A stretch of DNA of 64,000 nt, taken from contig JAUPFV010000001.1 of the NCBI GenBank assembly GCA_036936605.1, forward strand, positions 121,590,771 to 121,654,770, given 5' to 3'. Shown one piece after another: positions 11,093-22,440 of the stretch. Under the pieces are notes generated by a model. It was not told the origin of the DNA. It saw only the letters and a program-made list of their open reading frames with translations, and made no database searches. This DNA is from Limnanthes douglasii subsp. nivea (taxonomy: Eukaryota > Streptophyta > Magnoliopsida > Brassicales > Limnanthaceae). The position numbers were made by a program, and so were the translations under genes. Position 1 is the stretch's first letter. Every line of letters starts with the position of its first letter.

Positions 11093-11610
11093 GATGTTAC
11101 AACCAAAGTAGTTAGAACATTAAAAGATCAAGCAGTACAAGATGTTGTAATATTGTTCATCATGGTACCATGTTCCACATTGTTCTTTTATATATACAGT
11201 GATGTATTAGCTTCTATGATGTTTTCTACATAGAAGGCCTAGAAAAAATAAATGACTATGATTAGTCTAGAAAAATCAAGAAGAAGTTGTTGAATTCTTG
11301 TAAATTTTTGTCACAAAATAAAACCTGATAAAAGTAATTGGATGTGTTTCTCTTCTATTGGTTAGTATTTTTACTATATTTTTAAAACATGTAAAAAATA
11401 GTAAAATTATTATCTCTAAAGAATCATTGAAATGCATCCATTTGTCATGGAAAACATAACTATTTATCAAAGAAACACTAATAAAGACATGATACAAAAA
11501 TGTTACAAATGGTTGGGAATTGAAGGAAAAACAAAATTAGAGTTTATTAAAACCTTAAAAAATAACCCAATTGAACACATATATATAATCTATAGCTTCA
11601 CTCACTTTTT
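11093..11610 (+). pseudogene. B-family exon 2-like segment
   Basis: The frame reads DVTTKVVRTLKDQAVQDVV, a hydrophobic segment LFIMVPCSTLFFYIYSD, and then LEKINDYD followed by a stop where Trp is expected. A hydrophobic segment, then a short linker, then an EKI..YDW motif is the usual order in plant mobile domain proteins. A second open piece covers 11432-11610. The left boundary of the large tandem duplication (11236) falls inside this exon, so unit 2 starts mid-gene. Stops and a frame change make it a pseudogene. Confidence 0.5.
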
Positions 11611-11980
11611 GTAATACCTAATCTATCATATACGTTATATTCCCCCATTTACCATCTATTATGTCGTCACGCCTCTATCATCTATATTATGTCTCGTGTA
11701 TTTTATGTATTACATGTCCCGCATCTTTCATGTGATAATTATAAAACATCTATCATGAATTACATTATCCATCCTTTATCATGAATTATATTGTCATGTA
11801 TTAATCATGTATTATACTGTCTCTCGCCTATTGTGTATTACATTATCCTATATAATTTTGTGTATTGTATATCTTCTCATCTATCATGTATTATATTTTC
11901 TCATATCTATCATGTACTTTGTTATCTTGTACTAAATTGTCTCGCATCTATTGTTTACTTAAGTATTTACAATTTTATAG
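11611..11980 (+). repeat. B minisatellite, block 3, filling an intron
   Basis: GT at 11611 and TTATAG ending at 11980 bound 370 bp made almost wholly of degenerate units such as CATCTATCATGTATTATATT. The unit 2 copy is 31205-31573 with both splice sites kept. Confidence 0.75.
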
Positions 11981-12388
11981 ATTTTGGTACAAGAATTGGC
12001 CCAAGAGGGGAGGGGGGGGGGAATGATTATATTGATGTAGATGAGAAAATAAATTCATTAATTATTCAAGAACATGCCAATAAAAAATCAACCATACAGA
12101 CTAATAATAACTACACATCGAAGGAAAATTAAATCAAAAAATGTTGCATAACCAAGAAAATATTATGGATATACAACAAAAGTTGGTACTTGTACTATAT
12201 AAAACAGAAGGCAATACCAAGAAAACAAGTTACTAGTTAACAAAGGAGAAATTCAGCATCTCACATGCTTATGAATCTAAAGACAACTGAAAAGTTGGTA
12301 AACAAGAAATCTTCAGTAAATGTAGCTGACATAAACTACAATTTAAAAGTAGAGAATATGTATCCAAAGAGATTATTGTACAAACAAA
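11981..12388 (+). pseudogene. B-family exon 3-like segment
   Basis: Translation gives NDYIDVDEKINSLIIQEHAN and lysine-rich sequence, with stops after 12130. A run of ten G (12012-12021) here is only six G in unit 2, which changes the frame. The 3' splice site (TATAG) and a good donor (AAA|GTAAGA at 12389) flank it. I do not recognise a domain. Confidence 0.45.
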
Positions 12389-12747
12389 GTAAGAATATTT
12401 TATATATCATCTTTTTGTGATCTCTTATTTATCATCATTACATGGCCTCAGATATATTATCATTCCATTGCATTATTCCTATCATCACTGACTAGCCTCG
12501 CATCTATCAGTATTTCTTGATCTCTCATATATTATCATTTCATGGTCTTATATCTATCATTATTTTTCCTGACATCACATGAATCATCATTGCATGGTCT
12601 CGTATGTATCAGCAGTCTCGATCTATCATCATCTATAGTCTCGCATCTATCATCATTACATGGTCCTACATTTATCATATTGTATATTTGCATGGCCTCA
12701 CATATAAAATTGTTTTATCTTTTTATTATCTAGTTTTTAATATTCAG
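12389..12747 (+). repeat. B minisatellite, block 4, filling an intron
   Basis: GTAAGAAT at 12389 and ATTCAG at 12742-12747 bound 359 bp of 25 bp units (CATGGTCTCGCATCTATCAT type). In unit 2 the acceptor is mutated to ATTCGG (32331-32336). Confidence 0.75.
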
Positions 12748-12962
12748 GATCATTTATCTTGCATGGCATTAACATGAAAACCCAACAACGACCGAACCCC
12801 CGCGTAGCCAAAGTATTGACTTAGAATTAGTGTATCAAACATATAATTATTTAATTGCTCGTAAGAGTTTGAAGATGATATTGAAGAACTAAAACGATCA
12901 ATCATTGAAAATGACAAGATCATATCATAATTGAAAAAAAAGATAATGAAAAATAAAGAAAG

Positions 12963-13009
<47 letters not shown>

Positions 13010-13520
13010 GGAACTTGGAAAACACATTTGAATAGGCTACATTTAAAGTAAACACATATTTAGAAAAAATACTGCTCAAGATATCTAAAATATATGCAAG
13101 GAAAAAACGAACACATGATAGGGAAATATAGCAGAATCAACTAATAAAAAAGCATGTATTGAGGGCTATTCTAGTGAAAATATAGGAGAATCAAGAATCA
13201 CCTTCCAAGTTAAGGAAAAAGTACATGATGATACTGATATGCAGGAATTTCATGATGATAAAATGGTTATACATAATCCTTCTTATATTCAAATTGAAAG
13301 ACAATACCTTTATGTTATAGAGGTGATACAAGAGAAACCAATGATCCATGAGATGGTTCTAAACTAGAAGAAGTCTATTAATGTTGTTGTGGAGAATATT
13401 CCAAACAAGAATAAGGTTATTAATACTGTTGTTGTGAATGTTCAAACTAAAAGAAACATGTTTATGTTGTTGTGCAAGATATTTTGAACTAGATTGTTGC
13501 TTTTGACAAAAAGATTAAAG
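12748..13520 (+). pseudogene. B-family exon 4-like segment with (AG)n microsatellite
   Basis: The coding remnant reads through a stretch like IDLELVYQTYNYLI and later ESRITFQVKEKVHDDTDMQE and NPSYIQIERQYLYVIEVIQE, interrupted by stops. An (AG)21 microsatellite occupies 12966-13007, against (AG)14 in unit 2. The charged, low-complexity character suggests the C-terminal tail of the B protein. No domain is recognised. Confidence 0.45.
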
Positions 13521-13619
13521 AAATTCTTTATTATTGATAAAATGTTTTAAAAATATATGTACTATTATAATTTTTTAAAATATATGTTTATTTGGGTATT
13601 AAATTATATTTTTCTTATA

Positions 13620-13870
13620 TATTTTAATATTTGGTCTCGTATTAAATTTATAATTTATGGTTTTGCATAATATAGTTTCTCATGACATGGTCTTTTATGA
13701 TATAGTCTCACGCAAAGTTTTTAATATCTGATCTCGTATGATATTGTCTCGCATAATATTGTCTCGCATAATATTGTCTCGCAGGATATGGTCTCCCATG
13801 TCATGTATTGTCCCAATTTTTTTCATATTTTCTTACACTTGTCACTGTCTCGCATTTTGTTTTCTTGGTT
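13620..13870 (+). repeat. B minisatellite, block 5
   Basis: Units of the type GTCTCGCATAATATT repeat several times, three almost identical around 13745-13790. The block ends in a segment (TTAATGTTTGGTCTTAAATT) that also borders block 1 near 9870. Confidence 0.75.
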
Positions 13871-14145
13871 TCTCAAATCGTTAATGTTTGGTCTTAAATT
13901 ACTAATACATAATTTGTGTACAAAAGCATGTCATTTTAAACATCAAGTTCTGAATCCTTTTATCCTAAGAATAAAGATATCAGCCGATTGTCCTCCAAAA
14001 ATAAAGATTAAACTAAAGTAAACACCTTAAAAGAAGGTCTAAAGAAAATGACTAAAAAAATTAAACCCAAGACATATAAAGTCCCAATCAGTTCAAAGAT
14101 GATAATTCTGAAAGGCTCATCTAGTCACCACACTTCAAATTATAA

Positions 14146-14990
14146 ATGAATTTAAAAGTTTTAAACTTGAATGTTAGGGGGATATGAAATAAAATTTCAA
14201 TTCGTAGATTAAAATAAATTATAAAATCTGAAAGAATTGACTTCATTGTTATTCATGAGTCAATGATCAATTCTGACACAAATGAACATCACTAAAAGTT
14301 TAGGTTTTCATTCTAGTTGTGCGAATATGAATAATAAAATATAGGTTATTTAGAAAGAAGATTTCCAGATTAACACCAGTATTGATCAGGATCAAATTCT
14401 TCATATCTCTGTGAAACACAATAGTTTAAACAAAGAGTTCTTAGTTTCATTTATTTATGCTAAATGCACAATAGTTTGAATATCTGATCTATGGAAAATA
14501 TTAAATGATATCTCCATTACTAATCAAGAATAGTTAGTGGTTGGTGATTTCAATGTAATAACCTCTGTTGAAGAATAATTGACTTGCTCTTCTATTTGCG
14601 TTAATAGCATAGATGACTTTAATGATTGTATATTGGAATGCCATCTTGAAGATGTTGGCTTATCAGGATCGATACTCAGTTAGACCAATATCAGAGTTTG
14701 GAAGAGGTTAGACATATCATTATTCAATAATTCATGGTGTTTTTTTTAATCACAATGGTGAAACATCTAGCCTCAGATCATTCACTATTGTGTTTAAACA
14801 TATATTGTAATTCTACCAAACCTAAATCAAATTTTAATATTCAAAATATATGGCTACTCCACACAGATTTTTTACAAATTGTTGAAGATAACTGGAGTGG
14901 CAACATACTTAGTACACCTTTACAGGCGTTCTGGGTAAAGAGACTTAAGTAGAGATTAAAACAATGGAATAAAAACAATTTTGGTAACAT
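14146..14990 (+). pseudogene. LINE ORF2 APE endonuclease remnant
   Basis: Recognisable motifs appear in order: NVRGI near the start, SERIDFIVIHESMI (position of the LQE motif), LVVGDFNVI (the GDFN active-site motif, about 14535-14565) and ASDHSLL (the SDH catalytic motif, about 14774-14795). Downstream comes the usual linker with FWVKRLK and LKQWNKNNFGN. Stops replace Trp or Gln codons at several places and two frameshifts are present. This enzyme nicks target DNA for target-primed reverse transcription. Confidence 0.85.
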
Positions 14991-15039
14991 ATTTTACAAC
15001 ATAGCTAATGATGAGCATGAGGTGAAATACCTAGAATCA

Positions 15040-15560
15040 TGATTTGAAATTTCTAAAAAAAATGATGGATAAAACCATACTATCTAAGGGAAAAAGAAAT
15101 CATTTGAATCTTTTGGCCAAGGAAGAAAATTTTTGGGAACAAAAAAATGCAATTTCATGGACCAATACTTCATGTTTCCATAATTTTGTAAAAAATAAAC
15201 GAGCTAAAACAGAATACATGGAATCTACCAGGACAACTCTTTGCATGATTCCTATGAATGAATCTCACAATACCTGAAATGATTTCAGGACAATAAGTTT
15301 GTGTAATGTTTTCAACAGAATAATTTCCAAGTTAATCAATAATTGGTTACTCGTTTGCCTAAAATTATTTCTGACAATCAAGGTGGCTTTGTTATGAATA
15401 GAAACATACATGAAAATTTATTAATCACTCGTGAGCTGGCTCACGAGTTAGCAAAAAAAACAAAAAGGTAGAAATGTCATATTTAATCTTGACATTGACA
15501 AAGGATTTTAATACAATTTTACTTAGGATTATATGTTTTTTTTATGATCATTTTATCCTT
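15040..15560 (+). pseudogene. LINE reverse transcriptase remnant
   Basis: After a helical linker (15044-15277), a stretch reads RLPKIISDNQGGFVMNRNIH followed by ENLLITRELAHEL. This matches the first conserved blocks of LINE reverse transcriptase (Q.gF...R.I.eNill..E). The next block, N-D-I-D-K-G-F-like, is present and then the sequence stops matching. The catalytic FADD motif is absent, so the domain is truncated. Confidence 0.8.
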
Positions 15561-17340
15561 AAATTGGTAAAGTTCCTTATAGGCTTTTGGTATAAGAGGT
15601 TGAAGTTATAATTCCAACTCTTACCAAAATTCATATGCACCTAGTACATACCGATATGGTGGCATAAAATACTCTTAATGAATTTGAATTTGAGATTTAA
15701 ATGTCTTTGTATATTTTTTTGACATAATTTATCTTCCTACTCCATCATGTTATATTTTATATTATATAGAAATGGGTGTATTTTGTTATGTCGAGGATGA
15801 AATCTTCGATTTCCGTACAAGTATGCCATTTGATTTCATGTTATTTCATTCTGAAATAAGTCTAGTGCATTGTTTTGGCATGTATAGGAGAATATTCAAT
15901 TACCTTGTTATTCTTTATTGTTAACATATTCGCCAATATGTTAATGTATATGGCTGGATGTTCTTCTCTTAGATGATGGCCATGATTTGTAAGGCCTACC
16001 AACCAAAGCTCTGATGGCCACAATTTTTAAGGCCTACCAACCAAATGAGCTGGGATTATATGCTTCTATCAGCTCTTTTTATGTCCAACCAATCTGAACA
16101 ACTAAAAAAACTTTTTTATTTATAAGGCTAGAAGCCGGTAGCATAGTGGCTTTAAACAAAAAAGTCATAAAATGAAATCGAGAAGTTTTGGGTGTGTCAT
16201 GATTATTTTTTACCTTGCAGGATGATGCACATTACATGATTTCACATCTTATAATTTGATTCTCTTTGGTGCTGTCAAAGTAACTTCTTAGATTTGTCTG
16301 TGCTTCTTAAAGTAAATGATTGCTACACTTATTTATTTTGGCAAATATTGTGTCCAAGAGAAAGGTTTGGCCAAAATGATAGACTAAAAAATACTATATG
16401 GAAATATATATTTGAAATTTGTAATGTTTTTAAAAGGCGATCAACAAAACAAATTGGAAATGTAGTTTATGAATTGATGAACAACTGATTTTGCTTATTT
16501 GTTTTTTATCAGCTAACCAAACTGGGAATTTAATTTATGAATTGATGAACAACTGATTTTGCTTATGTGTTTTTGATCAGCTAAACAAATTGGAAATGTG
16601 GTTTATGAATTGATGAACAACTGATTTTGGTTATTTGTTTTTGCACGATGAAAGTGAGCATTTGCAAATTTCTAATGATATAAGACACCAACTTCATTTC
16701 CTAATTATATTGGTTACCTTTTAAAGTCGGTTATTTAATTTAAAAATATAAAGAATTTTTTCCTATATATGTTCTCTCAAATTATGTTGGTATATATTTC
16801 AATCATAAAATGTCGAATGATTTTTTTATCAATTATTAGGAAATTTCCACAATTTTTTAGAATAAGTGTATTTTGGGAAGTTTTTAGAAAAAGATTTATT
16901 GACAAAAAAATGAACTTCATTTTTAGCAGCCTAACTCGTGTTTAATAATTAACTTTTTAACGAATCAAACACAACTTTATCAACTCTTTTCTTTCCATGC
17001 TTCTCTTTGATAATTTATTTGTTGGCAACATGATCTATTGGATGACCCGGCTATCATAAGTGCAATTGACGAAGAAACGGAATTCAACGCTTTGGTGGTA
17101 CATCCACAATAACATAATTGTCACTTTGCTTAAATTATAGTATGTCTTTTTAATCGAATACCGTTTTTGACTCGTTATTTTGAATATCATGGAAAAAAAT
17201 TGATTTTCTAGATTCGTTGTTAGGTGAAAGATAATCGATGTATTAGTCTTGCACGCAAGCCATATTTTGATCGCAAACAAATTATAATTATAATTTTTAT
17301 TTTGTATATGTTGTCACAAATTTATGTATAATTGGGTATT
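15561..17340. other. unassigned repeat DNA
   Basis: No coding frame can be supported. The short frames at 16294-16488 and 17035-17280 are conserved with unit 2 only because the whole block is duplicated. Two nearly identical 30 bp segments (AAGGCCTACCAACCAAA-type) occur at 15985-16045. Confidence 0.6.
16445..16648 (+). repeat. 68 bp tandem repeat, three copies
   Basis: The segment containing TTTATGAATTGATGAACAAC recurs with starts 68 bp apart (cores at 16471, 16539 and 16607). The units share most positions. The unit 2 counterpart is at about 36107-36312. Confidence 0.9.
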
Positions 17341-17619
17341 GACAGGCTATGATAATCATGTTTTGATATATCAAGACAACAATTTCTATATTTTATAGAT
17401 ATACAAAAGTTTCGTGAGATTTGTTACAGATATATTACATTGCTCACATAAATTAGGTTTTTTCTAACATTTTAAAACATATTTATTTCTTTCAAACTAG
17501 TTTTCACAATAAGTAAACCATTTGTTATTGGTGATATTTTTTCGTTGGAACTAAAACTCTCAAAACTAGACATACATTTGATATAGAAAAAACAGATATA
17601 TATAAAATATAAGGTTATG

Positions 17620-17765
17620 TATATTGATATGGGTGCATATATTTTTTTTTGTCAACAACCTATCCTAAATATACTTTAAATCTAGAAAATCACAAATTAC
17701 ATCATTAAATTTGTTGTTTAAACTAAACTTAAACCCTCCAAAAGTAGCGTAACATTGATATTGAT
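17620..17765 (+). repeat. short A-family fragment
   Basis: It matches 5574-5715 and 21612-21745 and is cut off at 17766 by the inverted LTR. Confidence 0.8.
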
Positions 17766-18690
17766 GATGGAAAAATCTGGTTCAAGTTGAAAAAAAGAAG
17801 ATCTTTATTTGTTTGATATTAAGTGTTTTTGTAGAGAATAGTGAGAGAAATGAGGTGTATGTTTGTATTTAATATTTCTAGAAAAAGTTAAATCCCCTTT
17901 TATCTCGTTGGTTGGGGTATTTATACTGTTTTTCCAGGACCCATTGGCCATGCGGGTTGGATCTTATATTTGGGTCAATAATATAAACCCAAAGACCAAC
18001 AAATAAGGTGATAGACACATAGATGAGTCATTGGTCCACTTGCGTTACTGTTTGTTTAAATTGTACTTATCTGGTACGAACTGCCCCTTTGGATAAAATC
18101 AGACTCACTATGATATCCCTATAATAATATCTGATCTGATCATATAGCTCCCTTAGCTCTTTCAAAAAATCTATGGAAGAACTAATCATGATGAATAATG
18201 TATGATCCGCCTTCGAAGTGAATTTGAAGGGTCAACCGAACAGTTTAAAGGTCGCGAGTTTATTATTAGTCCTCTGTTACACGTGTTAGTTCCTAATTAC
18301 ACCTACTAGCTTTTTTTTCCCAGGTACTTGCATCTAAACTTCAAATATTAATGGGGCTATAGTTAATAGCCTTTAATAATTATTCAGTCGATTCACATTT
18401 CCTTGTAAAGTACTCAAGTAGATTCATCTACTATATAAGTGTGATTTTTTTACTGTTTCCATTTCTAGAGTAAACAAATTTCAAATTTCGAATCTAGAGA
18501 GAGAAAATTTGAATCATCACAAGTTTTTAACTTTTCTAATATTTCTCAGGATTTTTATGTTCACGGTAAGAATTGCCTTAGTTAAAGGAGGTTGGCTCAA
18601 TCTGTTTGAGTTAGATAAAGAGAAAATAGAGGTCATGATCGCTGCTGGATTACCTGTTTTTCTTCGTGAATTGATCATAGAATAAAAATA
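17766..18690 (-). mobile_element. inverted fragment of a G-related gypsy element: LTR plus start of antisense gene
   Basis: Read on the minus strand, 18142 to 17766 looks like a diverged G LTR. It begins TGATCAG, has a purine tract before it, shares the GGGGCAGTTCG-type U3 segment, and has a TATA box at 17918-17925. On the plus strand, 18546-18680 encodes MFTVRIALVKGGWLNL and then an IAAGLP segment, matching the N-terminus of the G2 antisense gene at about 62940-63060. The order LTR, spacer, antisense N-terminus is that of a gypsy 3' end in reverse. The rest of the element is missing. Confidence 0.75.
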
Positions 18691-19850
18691 ACATCAAGGA
18701 TAATTAAGCCTTACTTTTTAGATGACACGACAAGAAAAGTCAAAACAAACTGATCAAAACGAATTATAAATTTCATGATAAATGTATGAAATTGTTTAAC
18801 ACTAGTCTCACATGCATTATTTTTGTATGGCCTCATATGGATCATTCTTGCATGGTATCGCATCGGTCATATTTATGTAAGCTCACATTGATCATCTTTG
18901 CATAGCCTCTCATGGACCATCTTTACCTTTCCTCGTATGGATCATATTTTATTTTCCTCACATGGATTATTCTTTTCTGACCTTGTATGGATCATATTTT
19001 CTTAGCCTCACATGGATTGTCTGGCGTCGCATATATCATTTTTGTCTAGCCTTGCATATATCATCATTGTCTCGCCTTGCATATATCATCATTGTCTCGC
19101 CTTGCATGTTACCTTCTTATCGTATTAATCATGTGGTTATATTAAATAAGGTTTCAAATGTTTAGAGGATGTAACAATCAAAGTAGTTAGAACATCAAGA
19201 GATCACGTAGTAAGAGATGTTATAATATTAATGAGATGATACAAGAGAAAACATGAAGTCAAGACCTTCATGTTATAGAGGTGATACAAGAGAAAATAGA
19301 TCCGTGAGATGGTTCCAACCTAAAAGAAGCCTATAAATGTTGTTGTGCAGAATATTCCAATCAAGAATAAGGTTATTAATATTGTTGTTGTGAATGTTCA
19401 AAGTAAAAGAAACATGTTGATGTTGTTGTGCAAGATATTTTAAACTAGATTGTTGAATTTGACCAATAGATTAAATAAATTATTTATTATTAATAAAATG
19501 TTTTAAAAATCTATGTACTAGTGTAATTTTTTAAAATATATATATTTAGTAGGGTATTAAATTATTTTTTTCTTATATCTTTTAATATTTGGTCTCGCAT
19601 TAAATTTTCAATTTATGGTTTTGCATGATATAGTTTCTCATGACATGGTATTTCAGGCTATAGTATCACACAAAGTTTTTAATATCTGATCTCGCATGAT
19701 AGTGTCTCGCATGATATGGTCTCGCATGTCATGTATTGTCTCATTTTTCATATTGTTTTACACCTGTCACTATCTCACATTTGTGTTATTTGTTTCACAA
19801 ATCGTTATTGGTGGGTCTTGAATTACTAATATAAAAACCGATATTTCGGT
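18690..19850 (+). mobile_element. B family, partial copy B2
   Basis: It matches the end of exon 1 (10520-10637), the intron minisatellite (10640-11090), the exon 2 start (19166 on), a piece of exon 4 (19240-19500) and minisatellite block 5 (19600-19800). Exon 3 and most of exon 2 are deleted. Confidence 0.75.
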
Positions 19851-20439
19851 TAAAGACCGATTCAACATCAATATATCTATACCTATTATAGGAGAGAACG
19901 AATATCTGAATAAGAAAAAAAGAGACAATGGTACCTATTGTTAGGGTTTACAGTGACAGCTTTTTACTTAACCACGTTAATGACTGTAAATATGAATAAT
20001 AGCTAGTATAAGTAGTATTTAATTTAAGAAATATTGGGCTATGTCAAATAACTCTAGTTGAGCCGCAATATCAATCGATAAGAATGTTAAAAGTGTAGAT
20101 ATCACGTTACAGATTTAGTCCCTGTTACTACTAACTAATATATATAATATTATTTTATTTTATGTATTTTTAGATTTAGAATCTTAATTTATATAACTTT
20201 TTAAGATACTCTTAGTTTTGAATCAAGCTAAACTCTAGCTTTCAAATTGCTTTCTCTTTTAGAATTCCTAGACGTCCGTGATTGCTTTCTTCATACTAAC
20301 TATTATATTGCCCGAGAAGATAGAGATAATATATTGGTAGTGGCTCTTTAGATGGGTTACACCAATTATCTAGCTACTCAACTACTCAGTACTTTTGGCT
20401 CCTCATTTGTAAATGTAGCTTTTTAACTACTTTGATATA

Positions 20440-21560
20440 ATCTCTTTATTTAGCTACGAAATCTTCGTTCCAACTTTTCTCGTTTTTTTCTCTTTCTACG
20501 CATGATTTAATGCTGATTAAACTGCTATGGAGCCCGGTGATTGTTTCTCTTCCACCTACCCGGTCTATCTTGGAGGTAGCTCGGCAATCGGATCTCATCG
20601 GGTATAACCAGATTAGGAAACAATTTTGGAGTTGAACTTTTTCAGAGCAGAGAAACAAGTTCAATTTCGGTTTGACTCTCTTGTGGTAACATTGTTGCTC
20701 TTTAGTATGAGGGAGCATCATGCACTACTCTTCCTCGTCCTTCCTTTATTAAGTTCTTCTTTTTTACTTTTTCTGTGAAATGTGTCTTTTATGTGTTTTT
20801 TTGGTGAGTCTAAACCTATACTTGTACGAAAGTAAAATTATAGTCAGATATTACATGAAATATTATATTCTAATTTTATCTTAATTTCACTCAATTTGAT
20901 GTTTTAGCTATTTTTTGTTGGATTCCAATGGTATTGTTTGTTCTTTTCTCATGCTTTATTTTCTGTTAAATCAATACTTTCGAGGAGCATCATTGCACTC
21001 AATTATGTTGGGACTTGGTTTTGAGTATATTTGAAGTTTCCTTTGATTTTGAAACTCCAATTTACCAACCAATGTTTTGTTTGGTATCATTTTATAAACC
21101 TTTATATAATGGCCCTTCAATAATTATAGGACCCTTCATACTCCTGTATTTGATTTTATTTGGTATCCTATTTAAACTTTGTTTGAAATCACTGTATGTC
21201 TCTAGTTTGTTGAATGTTGGTGAAACTGGTAATTTGCCACTTTTTTTAAATCATCTTTTGTCTCTAGCTTGTAGGATTTCTATTTTGTAGGTATTGCAAA
21301 GAATCTGATGTGTATACCTCTATCTGCTTATTTTCAAAATTATGTTGGTTTTGTTATCTCCTTATGAGTATGACTTGTGTCATTGGATGTACTGCAATTG
21401 CTGTATGAATTTCTTTCTTATATTATAATTGATTGCATCCTTGAAATCTATTTTCGATCTTGTTTTGGATGTTTTGTAGAGATAGAGGTTATTTGTTGAA
21501 TAGTAGTTTGGGTTTGTTCTGAATTCCTAGGGATGGATTTCTTGCAGTCTGTAGATAAAT
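20440..21560 (+). other. intron-like noncoding part of A2
   Basis: A GC-richer 250 bp stretch (20460-20720) is followed by strongly T-rich sequence ending in a good acceptor (TTTCTTGCAG at 21538-21547). This resembles an exon followed by a plant intron, perhaps a captured host 5' end. No protein is recognised. Confidence 0.3.
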
Positions 21561-22440
21561 GACCCAAATAAGCATTGGTTACAATAAAAAGGCATATCTA
21601 CATATCTAAGCATATATTGATATAGGTCCTTTTTTTTTCTTGGTCAACAACCCAACCTAAAAATATTTTAAACCTACAAGATCACAAATTACATGTTGTT
21701 TAAATTAAACTTAAACCCTCCAAAAATAACATAATATTGATATTATACTACAGACTTAAAAACCTAACGTATATTGAACCTAGAAAACCAAATAAATTAA
21801 TTCAAAATTATATTTTATTTATGAATCAAATGTACTACGACAACAAATTACAATAGTAAGGACTTCAAAAGTCTTGTGGATTACTTAAGATGATAGAACT
21901 CTTCTACGGGATCTAACAATATCTACTATATGAATAATATTCCAGAGAATAATTCAAGTAGGTCAACATCAGCATATTGAGCTGTTGTTTGTGATTTCCA
22001 ATCCCCAATGAAGAATCTATTCGCCTTGTGTCGATCAGCGCAGAGAATGACTGAACATGTATAAGTGCTTTATGTGGGTCTGAAGACGGTGCTTTATGTG
22101 AGAATCAGGATGAGTCGCCTTTTTTTTACCGTCGAGAAGGAGGTTTAGCTGTCCCACACCCCTCCTTCTCGAGCCTGTCGAAATACTTTTGCGTATGACT
22201 TACCTGCTGACAAGACAAAACTCGATGTAGTAGGGATATATAATAATAATAAATATTCAAATCACATTAAATACCAAAATTTTAAGGTAAAATTACATTT
22301 AATAAAATGATAGCTTCCATATTACCTGATCACGATTTTTGTGTCGTACATGTGTTGCAATCTTACTCCAATGGCGCTTGGATCTTAAATTACGTTATAA
22401 ATTAAAGTCATTAAGATAAACGCATACCTAATATACAAAG

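Larger units (their letters stand above)
9850..13870 (+). mobile_element. B family, copy B1: broken intron-containing gene or MULE-type element with minisatellite introns
   Basis: Exon-like pieces alternate with blocks of a degenerate 25-26 bp repeat. Splice sites are visible at several joins (introns 11611-11980 and 12389-12747, acceptor at 11091-11092). A partial second copy lies at 18690-19850, and the part right of 11236 is duplicated at 30830-33420. The exons resemble the plant mobile domain/DUF1985 kind of protein found in MULE-type elements and dispersed host pseudogenes. That family call is inference. I found no terminal inverted repeats. Confidence 0.5.
13890..15560 (+). mobile_element. 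second LINE fragment (unit 1)
   Basis: A LINE related to the A-family LINE follows B1 directly. It holds the end of ORF1 (lysine-rich, 13970-14145), an endonuclease from ATG 14146 and a reverse transcriptase fragment to about 15560. The copy in unit 2 is 33450-35200. Compared with that copy, unit 1 lacks about 92 bp at 15238, with AACT at both ends of the missing segment. Confidence 0.8.
17341..19887. other. 2547 bp segment present in unit 1 only
   Basis: Unit 2 joins the equivalents of 17340 and 19888 directly at 37002-37005, with TATT shared at both ends. The segment contains an A-family fragment, an inverted G-related LTR piece and B fragment B2. Loss from unit 2 through the short direct repeat is simpler than gain, because the contents are three separate insertion layers. 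Confidence 0.8.

Noticed and set aside
12750..13079. Minus-strand open frame with a Ser-Leu repeat
   Set aside because: It is the reverse reading of the (AG)n microsatellite.
9925..13870. Possible CRISPR-like array because of regular 25 bp repeats
   Set aside because: The units are adjacent and degenerate with no unique spacers, and the context is plant nuclear DNA. It is a minisatellite.
20446..20721. Minus-strand open frame of 91 codons, kept in unit 2 at 37608-37883
   Set aside because: It is conserved only because the whole block was duplicated. It has no recognised domain, and the plus strand there looks like a leader sequence.
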